Positions 1 through 6,560 of a stretch of DNA of 64,000 nt are shown piece after piece. Source of the DNA: an uncultured Dorea sp. (GTDB taxonomy: Bacteria > Bacillota > Clostridia > Lachnospirales > Lachnospiraceae); the NCBI GenBank assembly GCA_910585725.1, contig CAJUFA010000001.1, positions 10,991 through 74,990 on the forward strand, read 5' to 3'. Position 1 is the stretch's first letter, and every line of letters begins with the position of its first letter. The translations under genes and the position numbers were made by a program. The notes under the pieces are model-generated. The model saw only the letters and a program-made list of their open reading frames with translations. It did no database searches and was not told the DNA's origin.

Positions 1-258
1 CACCTGATCCGCTTTGCGAGGTTTTCCACGAGCTTAGCGGGCACGGTGTTTCCTTTGAGCTTAGTGCGAAAGTACACCTGATCCGCTTTGCGAGGTCTTT
101 CACGAGCTTAGCGGGCACGGTGTTTCCTTCGAGCTTAGTGCGAAAGTACACCTGATCCGCTTTGCGAGGTTTTCCACGAGCTTAGCGGGCACGGTGTTTC
201 CTTCGAGCTTAGTGCGAAAGCACACCCGATCCGCTTTGCGAGGTCTTTCACGAGCTTA
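1..258. repeat. 74-bp tandem repeat array (3.5 copies) downstream of rplW
   Basis: Full units begin at 1, 75 and 149 and a partial unit begins at 223, so the period is exactly 74 bp with only a few substitutions. The array runs off the left edge of the window. It lies 3' of rplW, where rplB is normally the next S10-operon gene. Read on the minus (transcribed) strand, each unit can form two hairpins: one closed by GGTGT/ACACC with an inner CTTTCG/CGAAGG stem, and one closed by CCGCT/AGCGG. No ORF uses the array. Function is unknown. Confidence 0.9.
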
Positions 259-280
259 CCTTCGCCGAGTCTTATAAGTC

Positions 281-586
281 CTACAGCCCTTCAAAAATCT
301 CAATATCAGCGCTGTCTGCCGTTAATTTAACGATAGCTTTCTTCGTCTTAGCAGTCTTACCAAACTGCATTGTTCCGCGGACTCTTCTCTTCTTTCCCGC
401 ACAGTTCATCGTATTAACGCTTTCTACCTTCGTACCGCTGAACATCTTCTCAACAGCTTCTTTCACCTGGGACTTGGTAGCTTCCGGATGAACAAGAAAC
501 GTATACTTCTTGTCTGCCATCATCCCCATACTCTTCTCTGTCACAACAGGCTTAAGGATTACATCATAATATTTAATATCAGCCAT
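281..586 (-). CDS. rplW: 50S ribosomal protein L23
   Basis: This 101-aa protein has the normal bacterial L23 length and the typical opening in which an alternating strand leads into KPVVTEKS, followed by the lysine/arginine-rich loop GKKRRVRG that binds 23S rRNA at the peptide exit tunnel. Its ATG overlaps the TAA of rplD (TAATG), so translation of the two genes is probably coupled. The gene order rpsJ-rplC-rplD-rplW is the canonical S10 operon. The next expected gene, rplB, is not visible because the 74-bp repeat array and then the window edge follow. Confidence 0.97.
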   Translation of the reverse strand: MADIKYYDVILKPVVTEKSMGMMADKKYTFLVHPEATKSQVKEAVEKMFSGTKVESVNTMNCAGKKRRVRGTMQFGKTAKTKKAIVKLTADSADIEIFEGL

Positions 587-1206
587 TACGCGTACACCTC
601 CTCGATGTTGGCAACAGCAGCTTTCGTTGCGATCACTGTGTTGTATTTTAAGATGTCATACACATTGATCGTATTAGTCTTCGCGGTTTTTACATCCGGA
701 ATATTTCTTGCGGAAATCTCTGCGTTTGTATTTCCATCCTCTAATACAACTAATGCCTTGGAAACATCTAAGTTTTTCAGGATATTCACAAATTTCTTCG
801 TCTTGATCTCATCAAATTGAATCTCGTCAACCACGATAAATTTCTTCTCTTCTACCCTGGAAGTCAAAGCAGACTTAAGAGCCGCTCTCTTCTCTTTCTT
901 ATTCATCTTAAATGAATAATCTCTCGGTACCGGCGCGAATACTACGCCGCCGCCTGTCCACTGCGGAGCTCTTGTGGATCCCTGTCTGGCATGACCGGTT
1001 CCTTTCTGTCTCCATGGCTTTCTGCCGCCGCCGGAAACTTCGGCACGTGTCTTTGCCTTCTGTGTTCCCTGACGTTTATTTGCAAGCTGGCTCACGACTG
1101 CCATGTGTACAAGATGCTCGTTTACTTCCACACCAAATACCGCATCGTTCAAGTCGATCGTACCAACTTCTTTGCCTTCGATATTATAAACTGATACGCT
1201 TGCCAT
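586..1206 (-). CDS. rplD: 50S ribosomal protein L4
   Basis: This 206-aa protein carries the L4 hallmark basic loop (TRAEVSGGGRKPWRQKGTG, about residues 53-71) that lines the peptide exit tunnel, followed by ARQGSTRAPQWTGGG. The length is normal for the family. The ATG at 1206 is preceded by a good AGGAGG ribosome-binding site within the 29-nt gap after rplC, and the stop overlaps the rplW start. L4 also acts as a translational or transcriptional repressor of this operon in some bacteria. Whether it does so here is open, but the structured rpsJ leader is a candidate target. Confidence 0.97.
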   Translation of the reverse strand: MASVSVYNIEGKEVGTIDLNDAVFGVEVNEHLVHMAVVSQLANKRQGTQKAKTRAEVSGGGRKPWRQKGTGHARQGSTRAPQWTGGGVVFAPVPRDYSFKMNKKEKRAALKSALTSRVEEKKFIVVDEIQFDEIKTKKFVNILKNLDVSKALVVLEDGNTNAEISARNIPDVKTAKTNTINVYDILKYNTVIATKAAVANIEEVYA

Positions 1207-1235
1207 CTCTAGCGTCCTCCTTCCTTAGTCAAAGC

Positions 1236-1916
1236 TTAAATAGCTTTTACTGCTTCTTTAATAGTTACTAAAGATTTCTTCGGTCCCGGCACAGAACCCT
1301 TGATCAGAAGCAAGTTGTTCTCCGCGTCCACACGTACAACCTCAAGATTCTGGATCGTGATTCTCTTGTTACCCATCTGTCCGGGCATCTTCTTCCCTTT
1401 AAATACCTTGCTAGGATCAGAAGCCGCTCCGTTGGAACCTGCGTGACGATGGAACTTTGAACCATGCGTCATAGGTCCTCTATGTTGATTATGTCTCTTG
1501 ATCGCGCCCTGGAAACCTTTACCTTTGGAGATTGCCGTCGCATCGATCTTATCGCCTGCCGCGAAAATATCCGCCTTGATCTCCTGGCCCAGTTCATACT
1601 CGCTTGCGTTCTCAAACTTAAACTCTCTTACAAATCTCTTACCGGTCACACCTGCTTTCGCGAAATGTCCCTGTTCTGCCTTTGTCACGCCATGGCGGTG
1701 AGCAACTTCTTTCTTACCGCTCTTATCCTTGTTGACGATCCTGTCCTTCTTATCGACAAAACCTACCTGAACCGCTTCATAACCGTCGTTCTCCATCGTC
1801 TTGATCTGTGTTACTACACAAGGTCCTGCCTGAAGAACCGTTACCGGCGTCAATGTCCCGTCTTCATTGAAGATCTGGGTCATCCCGACTTTTGTTGCTA
1901 AAATAGCTTTCTTCAT
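1236..1916 (-). CDS. rplC: 50S ribosomal protein L3
   Basis: This 226-aa L3 starts with MKKAILATKVGMTQIF, the standard L3 N-terminus, and contains the long extension (about residues 125-165, GFQGAIKRHNQHRGPMTHG) that reaches towards the peptidyl-transferase centre. An in-frame ATG 16 codons upstream (1964) exists, but I chose 1916 because AGGAGG sits 7-8 nt before it and the extra residues do not look like L3. It is slightly longer than the roughly 209 residues of E. coli or B. subtilis. It is the second gene of the S10 operon, between rpsJ and rplD. Confidence 0.96.
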   Translation of the reverse strand: MKKAILATKVGMTQIFNEDGTLTPVTVLQAGPCVVTQIKTMENDGYEAVQVGFVDKKDRIVNKDKSGKKEVAHRHGVTKAEQGHFAKAGVTGKRFVREFKFENASEYELGQEIKADIFAAGDKIDATAISKGKGFQGAIKRHNQHRGPMTHGSKFHRHAGSNGAASDPSKVFKGKKMPGQMGNKRITIQNLEVVRVDAENNLLLIKGSVPGPKKSLVTIKEAVKAI

Positions 1917-1988
1917 TATAATTACCTCCTGTGATTTACAGCGGAGCGCATCTCTGGCGCTCATCCTAAATGTTAGGAACTACTGTTT

Positions 1989-2306
1989 TTACTTGCTTTT
2001 CATTTTGATATCAATGTATACGCCCGCCGGCATCTCAAGCCTTGACAATGCGTCGACCGTCTTCTGGGTCGGAGCAATGATATCGATCAGTCTCTTATGA
2101 GTCCTTTGCTCGAACTGCTCTCTGGAATCTTTGTATTTGTGAACAGCTCTTAAGATCGTAACAACTTCCTTCTTTGTCGGAAGCGGTACCGGTCCGCTCA
2201 CCTTTGATCCGTTCTTCTTAACAGTTTCGATGATTTTCTTAGCGGATGCATCTACCATCTGGTGGTCATACGCTTTCAAAGTGATTCTCATTACTTGACT
2301 TGCCAT
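1989..2306 (-). CDS. rpsJ: 30S ribosomal protein S10
   Basis: This 105-aa S10 (NusE) has the clostridial N-terminus MASQVMRITLKAYDHQ and the signature GPVPLPTKK...VLRAVHKYK region, followed by REQFEQRTHKRLIDI. S10 is both a head protein of the small subunit and, as NusE, a transcription antitermination partner. The start at 2306 has AAAAGGAGG about 10 nt upstream. It is the first gene of the operon, about 200 nt downstream of a strong promoter, with a structured leader between them. Confidence 0.97.
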   Translation of the reverse strand: MASQVMRITLKAYDHQMVDASAKKIIETVKKNGSKVSGPVPLPTKKEVVTILRAVHKYKDSREQFEQRTHKRLIDIIAPTQKTVDALSRLEMPAGVYIDIKMKSK

Positions 2307-2346
2307 AAAAAAAGTCGCCTCCTTTTCGTACTTTTAACTTCAGTAC

Positions 2347-2423
2347 GACAAGCGGTGACTGTACACTCTTCCGTGTGTGTCGTGAGAAACATACACGCAA
2401 TATTCGTGATACAGTGACTTGTC
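2347..2423 (-). promoter_or_regulatory. Long-range stem in the S10 operon leader
   Basis: The leader between the promoter (-10 at 2517) and rpsJ is about 200 nt. Positions 2347-2363 (GACAAGCGGTGACTGTA) pair with 2410-2423 (TACAGTGACTTGTC): GACAAG with CTTGTC and ACTGTA with TACAGT, separated by an internal loop. A second small stem (CTGTC...GACAG) lies closer to the promoter, and a CGTGT/ACACG stem lies inside the large loop. This architecture suits a ribosomal-protein autoregulatory site. I cannot assign it to a named leader family. Confidence 0.55.
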
Positions 2424-2516
2424 GCCAGTTTCATAACTTGACATTCGCTCCACGGAAAACCTGTCTCTTATGGACAGCAACCTCACGCTTCTTCGCTATC
2501 ATGCCACAGCTTTTTT

Positions 2517-2545
2517 AGTATATCTGACAAAAAAGGATTTTTCAA
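2517..2545 (-). promoter_or_regulatory. SigA-type promoter of the S10 operon
   Basis: On the minus strand, TTGAAA (2540-2545) and TATACT (2517-2522) are separated by exactly 17 nt. The start should lie near 2510, about 200 nt upstream of rpsJ. An AT-rich inverted repeat (ATTGTAT/ATACAAT, 2562-2583) lies between this promoter and the upstream zinc-ribbon gene and might weakly stop upstream transcription. Confidence 0.85.
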
Positions 2546-2594
2546 GCCCTTTCTTAGAAATATTGTATTTTTTTGCATACAATCCGCAAATCTG

Positions 2595-2861
2595 TTATCT
2601 TTTTAACCGAACGCCGCATTTCCCGCAAAACACGGCCCCCGGTTTCAATTGATTCCCACAGCCCGGACAAATACCTGCCGTAATCTCTTGTTCATTTCTA
2701 AGTCTCGTAATTCTGTCAAATAAAGGAAGCAGCTCCGGAAGTGGATCTTCAAATCTCCCCTCATAATAGGCTCTCCCAAGTTCCATATACGTCTGCTCCA
2801 ACTCTGAAACAGAACTCAATTTATCATAATTCACAAATACTGTCGCCGCATTATCACTCAT
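2595..2861 (-). CDS. Small protein with C-terminal zinc ribbon
   Basis: This 88-aa soluble protein has an N-terminal helical part (about residues 1-60) without a family I recognise. It ends in a classic double-CxxC zinc ribbon (CPGCGNQL...FCGKCGVRLKR, about residues 65-88). It has no membrane segment. It is the last gene of the kinase/FHA cluster, 15 nt after the preceding membrane protein, with GAGAGGAGAAG as ribosome-binding site. Zinc ribbons of this form recur at the N-termini of two other proteins of the cluster, which suggests one system. Function unknown. Confidence 0.8.
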   Translation of the reverse strand: MSDNAATVFVNYDKLSSVSELEQTYMELGRAYYEGRFEDPLPELLPLFDRITRLRNEQEITAGICPGCGNQLKPGAVFCGKCGVRLKR

Positions 2862-2876
2862 AATCTCTTCTCCTCT

Positions 2877-3902
2877 CTAGGCCAGCGTAAACATCTGATC
2901 CCTGTTAATCAAATAAATCCTCATACCTCTCGGAATATAATACTCCCTGCCCGCTCCCAGCGGCTGTCCGCTCTCCAGGAATACCGAAAGTCTTTGCATC
3001 GGTTTCACGCAATACTCCTTATATCCGTCTACATAATACACCTTCGCAAGCATCTCTTTTTCATATCCTTGTTCCGGAACTAAAACTGCGATCGGTCCTT
3101 CTTTGCAGAAATATATCGGCGCCCTCTCTTTCATTAGATAGACCTTTGACGCGTAGAACCCGCTCTCGCCAAGTAAAGCGCCGCCAAATTTCTGACATAC
3201 CGATCTGTCTTCCGGCACATATGGCGTTATCTCTTTTTCCGCCTCATGTATCTGCCGCATCGGCGCATGAGGGCATCCCGTACTTTTTCGGTTCCTTTCC
3301 AATTCCTGGATTCGCTCCAGATATACATTGCCGCCCCTGTTGATATTCTCTGGCAAGATATCTTTCGCATTTCTCTGCACAGTCGGCTCTTCTTTTACTA
3401 CTAATCCGATGATCGCCATGAACATTGTAAAGAGATACAGGAGTATCCACAGAACTACCGGAAGATAATGCACTTCTATCCTGCCGACATCCACCGACGC
3501 TCCTAATCCAAACAGCCCCTTCACGCCTTCCACCATCCCCTGTACCGATGATATCCAGCGCCTCATCTGAATATACATTATACAGGCAAAAATATTGATC
3601 GCAGCCTGCCCCGCTATAGAAACGATGTACGCTGCTTTCACAGGAAGCGCCGCCGTAAGAATCGCTACGACCACAACCGCCCCCAGCAGAACCAGCAAAA
3701 TGTAAGCGTATCCTTTAATATCAGCCAATAACGTATCCAAAATTTCCGAAAAGATTCCGCCGTCCGCCTTTTCCACGGTTCCCAACTTTATAATATTAAA
3801 CACAGACAATCTGACCGCCCCGGCCGACGCCAGGGTCATAGCGCCGATCCCCACTGATCCCAGCATGATAACCGCAATTATGTATTTTAATACTCTCTTC
3901 AT
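2877..3902 (-). CDS. Four-TM membrane protein of the kinase/FHA cluster
   Basis: A 341-aa protein counted from the ATG at 3902, chosen because AGAAGGAG sits 6 nt upstream. An in-frame start at 3980 would overlap the 45-aa gene ahead of it. It has about four hydrophobic segments (roughly residues 6-28, 62-84, 89-110 and 150-172) and then a soluble C-terminal half of about 165 residues. That half contains short repeated strands such as YFCKEGPIAVLV and YIPRGMRIYLIN. I do not recognise a family. Its position directly downstream of the kinase gene suggests a membrane partner or substrate, which is inference. Confidence 0.75.
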   Translation of the reverse strand: MKRVLKYIIAVIMLGSVGIGAMTLASAGAVRLSVFNIIKLGTVEKADGGIFSEILDTLLADIKGYAYILLVLLGAVVVVAILTAALPVKAAYIVSIAGQAAINIFACIMYIQMRRWISSVQGMVEGVKGLFGLGASVDVGRIEVHYLPVVLWILLYLFTMFMAIIGLVVKEEPTVQRNAKDILPENINRGGNVYLERIQELERNRKSTGCPHAPMRQIHEAEKEITPYVPEDRSVCQKFGGALLGESGFYASKVYLMKERAPIYFCKEGPIAVLVPEQGYEKEMLAKVYYVDGYKEYCVKPMQRLSVFLESGQPLGAGREYYIPRGMRIYLINRDQMFTLA

Positions 3903-3915
3903 CTGTTTCTCCTTC

Positions 3916-4053
3916 TTATTCCGTCTCAATCTTTTCCAGAAGCCGTTTCCTCTGCTTCGCAAATATTTTACCCGCCGCAAGCAGTCCGAAAATGCATACC
4001 AAGATACCCGCGGCGCTGATCCCGATCAATATCCAACCCGTTGTAATCTCCAT
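3916..4053 (-). CDS. 45-aa single-pass membrane protein, coupled to the kinase
   Basis: The ATG at 4053 overlaps the kinase stop codon as TGATG, the standard arrangement for translational coupling. It encodes 45 residues: a hydrophobic helix at about residues 6-28 (WILIGISAAGILVCIFGLLA) followed by a basic tail (AKQRKRLLEKIE). The ribosome-binding sequence GGGAGG lies inside the end of the kinase gene. It ends 13 nt before the next gene. I know no family for it. Small single-pass proteins beside a receptor-like kinase could be adaptors, which is inference. Confidence 0.7.
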   Translation of the reverse strand: MEITTGWILIGISAAGILVCIFGLLAAGKIFAKQRKRLLEKIETE

Positions 4054-6071
4054 CACAGCCAACCTCCCGCTTTTACCTGTTGATAAACCTGCCCAAGAAG
4101 CAGCATCTCCGCGTCCGAGTCATTTCCTTCCAATTCTTCCTCATACAACCGGAACGCTCTCTCATAATACCCTGCAAACTCCGTATAATCCCGCCGGGAA
4201 TTCTCCTTCTCATTCTGCAGGTCAATCTCCCGGAACGCCCTCCTCTTACAGATATTATAATCTAATCCGAAGTTTTCTTCCATCTGATCCAGAATCTCTC
4301 CCGCAGAGACAAGATTCCCCTGCTTCACATACAATACCGCCAGGTTATCATAAGTCTCATATGTATCCCAGCCCTGGCTTACCACTTCGTGCAGCAGAGC
4401 AATCGCTTCTTCCCTGTAAACCGACCCTTCCGATCCTTCCGCTATATCGACGTCCACCTGTATGAGTCTCTCTAATATCAGCATCTGATTTCCGATGGGA
4501 AGCGACTTTCGTGCTTCAAGCAGAATCTCCCGCTCCTTCATACGCTCGCCTTTTCCTTCATAGATTATACTCAGCATAGTATATGCTCTTGCTTTCAGAG
4601 CGTCGTCCTCCGTCAGACCTATACACTGCCTGAACTCCTCCGCTGCGGAATCCATCTTCTCCATCGACTTCTCTATCTCGCCCTTTGCATAATACACGGA
4701 ATCTTCTGCAAGTCCCGCCTCGATCGCTTTCACAAGAACTTCCCGCGCTTGTTCGGATTCACCGCAATAAGCAAGGGCGATCGCATAATCCCTGTAATAA
4801 ACGGCTTCGGAACCGCCATATTGAAAAAGCGTCTCATACGCCTCCACCGCTTCCCGATATTCTTTTTGCACAAAATGGCTGTCTGCTTTTAAATAGAAGA
4901 CGTCCGCCATTCGTTCGTCCAGCAGATCGATCTTCTCATTCTCCAGGATATCATATTCAATGAAGCCGATACATTCTTCATATTTCTTCTGTTCATACAG
5001 AGCGCAGGCATTTTGATAATAACTTTCCAGGGCTGACGGAAGCAGCGCGGAGGCTTCCCTGTATTTCTCCTCCTCCTTCTCATAAGCCTGCTCCTTCCGG
5101 AAATCCTTCTGCTGTTCCACCAGTCCGTTGTACCGATCGATCATTTCAAGCTTTCGCATGTGGATCCCATATCCTCCCAATATGATAAATCCGGCCAGCA
5201 AAACCGCCAGACCAACGTATGCCGCGCGCTGTTTTCTTAGAAGAGCCTGATAACGCTTATCCTTCCTCGCTATTCCCTGGAAAGCCTGGAACATATCGTA
5301 CGCACTCTGAAAACGATCTGCCGGATCAATCTGCAGCGCCCTCAGAAGCGTCTCCGCAAAAGCTTCGCTGGTCCGCTCTGTCAAAAGTCCGGCGTCAGGA
5401 ATCTCTCGGTGATTCTTAATCTTCTTTCCCGTTACCAAATGGTAAAACGTCGCTCCTACGCTATATATATCACTCTTTTCATCAATCGCCGAATATCTCG
5501 GCAGACTGTAGACCGACTCCCGGTCCAGCGCTATAATATACTGTTCGGGCGACGTATACCCGTCCGTATACCCAAGCACCGTCGTATCATCCAGAAAAAA
5601 AGAAATATTAAAATCAATCAGGCAGATATTCCCCTCCGGTGTCAGCATTATATTCGCCGGTTTGATATCGCCGTGTATAATAGGCGGATTCTGACCATGC
5701 AGGTAATTCAATGCGCTGCACAACTGCATCCCCCATCGTATCAATTGGTTTGGCCGGAAGGGAAATCCTTCCTCAAGGAGCTCTTTAAAAGATCTGCCCG
5801 GTATATAACTCATGACCGTATAGATATCATTTCCTTCCGTCAGAAAATCAAGGACCTGCGGCAAATACATATGATTCAGATTTTTCAAAATATCTACTTC
5901 CTGACGGTTCATCTGCATATCCACACTTTTTTTCCGAAGCTTCTTGATTACAACTTCTTTCTTAAGCCGTTTATGATATGCTTTATATACGACGCCGCCG
6001 CTTCCTTCTCCCAGTTTCCCTAATACCGTGTATGTGTCTGCGAATACGCTTATTCCGTCCTCCCTAATCAT
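4053..6071 (-). CDS. Membrane Ser/Thr protein kinase with extracytoplasmic TPR region
   Basis: A 672-aa eukaryotic-like (Hanks-type) kinase. The kinase domain spans about residues 14-270, with glycine loop GKLGEGSGG (18-26), Lys43, catalytic loop HGDIKPAN (133-140) and metal-binding DFN (153-155). A single membrane helix follows (about 288-308), then about 360 residues of TPR-like helices, probably outside the cell. Two departures from PknB-type kinases stand out: HGD replaces HRD and DFN replaces DFG. It lacks PASTA repeats, so it is not PrkC. It sits between an FHA gene (4 nt upstream) and the 45-aa gene (overlapping stop). FHA proteins bind phosphothreonine, which fits one signalling unit. 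No PP2C phosphatase lies in the window. Confidence 0.92.
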   Translation of the reverse strand: MIREDGISVFADTYTVLGKLGEGSGGVVYKAYHKRLKKEVVIKKLRKKSVDMQMNRQEVDILKNLNHMYLPQVLDFLTEGNDIYTVMSYIPGRSFKELLEEGFPFRPNQLIRWGMQLCSALNYLHGQNPPIIHGDIKPANIMLTPEGNICLIDFNISFFLDDTTVLGYTDGYTSPEQYIIALDRESVYSLPRYSAIDEKSDIYSVGATFYHLVTGKKIKNHREIPDAGLLTERTSEAFAETLLRALQIDPADRFQSAYDMFQAFQGIARKDKRYQALLRKQRAAYVGLAVLLAGFIILGGYGIHMRKLEMIDRYNGLVEQQKDFRKEQAYEKEEEKYREASALLPSALESYYQNACALYEQKKYEECIGFIEYDILENEKIDLLDERMADVFYLKADSHFVQKEYREAVEAYETLFQYGGSEAVYYRDYAIALAYCGESEQAREVLVKAIEAGLAEDSVYYAKGEIEKSMEKMDSAAEEFRQCIGLTEDDALKARAYTMLSIIYEGKGERMKEREILLEARKSLPIGNQMLILERLIQVDVDIAEGSEGSVYREEAIALLHEVVSQGWDTYETYDNLAVLYVKQGNLVSAGEILDQMEENFGLDYNICKRRAFREIDLQNEKENSRRDYTEFAGYYERAFRLYEEELEGNDSDAEMLLLGQVYQQVKAGGWL

Positions 6072-6075
6072 AGCC

Positions 6076-6543
6076 TTACCCTATCTCCAGAAGAAACTGA
6101 AAATCTTCATTCGACAACTGAAATTGCATTCTGTCCTTTAGTTTCTCCGGCCCGTTTATCTGAATATTTTCAATAAATGTATGGTTGGAAGAATCAAGAT
6201 CTTCCAGAATATATCCCTCCCGCGTCGTAACAATCCGGGCGTGACGCCTGCTGACGGACGTATTATCTTTTACCACATAATCACATTCCGCCGATTTGCC
6301 GATCACGAAAGGACTTTTGACGATTTCCGTCTCCTCTGCAGTACTTACGCGCCGGATATAAGCGCGCCACTTAAGAGGTTTCTCAAGAATAGTCGTCGCA
6401 TCTTCCTCCTCCCTCACGGCTGCCGCAAACGGTTCTATTCTCTTTCGTATGACCACATTCTCCTTAAATCCCTTGTATTCTACCGGCGGAATCACGACGT
6501 CTTTCCTGTCACGCCATCCGTTCATATAATCCGTCTCTGCCAT
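6076..6543 (-). CDS. FHA-domain protein
   Basis: This 155-aa cytoplasmic protein has an N-terminal stretch of about 60 residues of unknown fold, then a complete FHA phosphothreonine-recognition domain (about residues 75-150). The canonical residues are visible: FVIGKS at the start, SRRHARI (the Ser/Arg/His core) and the DSSNHTFIEN strand-turn. The stop lies 4 nt before the kinase gene and the start follows the FHA-ABC gene by 17 nt, so it is embedded in the same operon. It is the most likely soluble reader of the kinase's phosphothreonines, by analogy with FHA/kinase pairs in actinobacteria. Confidence 0.9.
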   Translation of the reverse strand: MAETDYMNGWRDRKDVVIPPVEYKGFKENVVIRKRIEPFAAAVREEEDATTILEKPLKWRAYIRRVSTAEETEIVKSPFVIGKSAECDYVVKDNTSVSRRHARIVTTREGYILEDLDSSNHTFIENIQINGPEKLKDRMQFQLSNEDFQFLLEIG

Positions 6544-6560
6544 TCTCTTACAACTCCCTT

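Noticed and set aside
1..258. CRISPR-like array
   Set aside because: The 74-bp units are contiguous with no unique spacers between them, so it is a plain tandem repeat.
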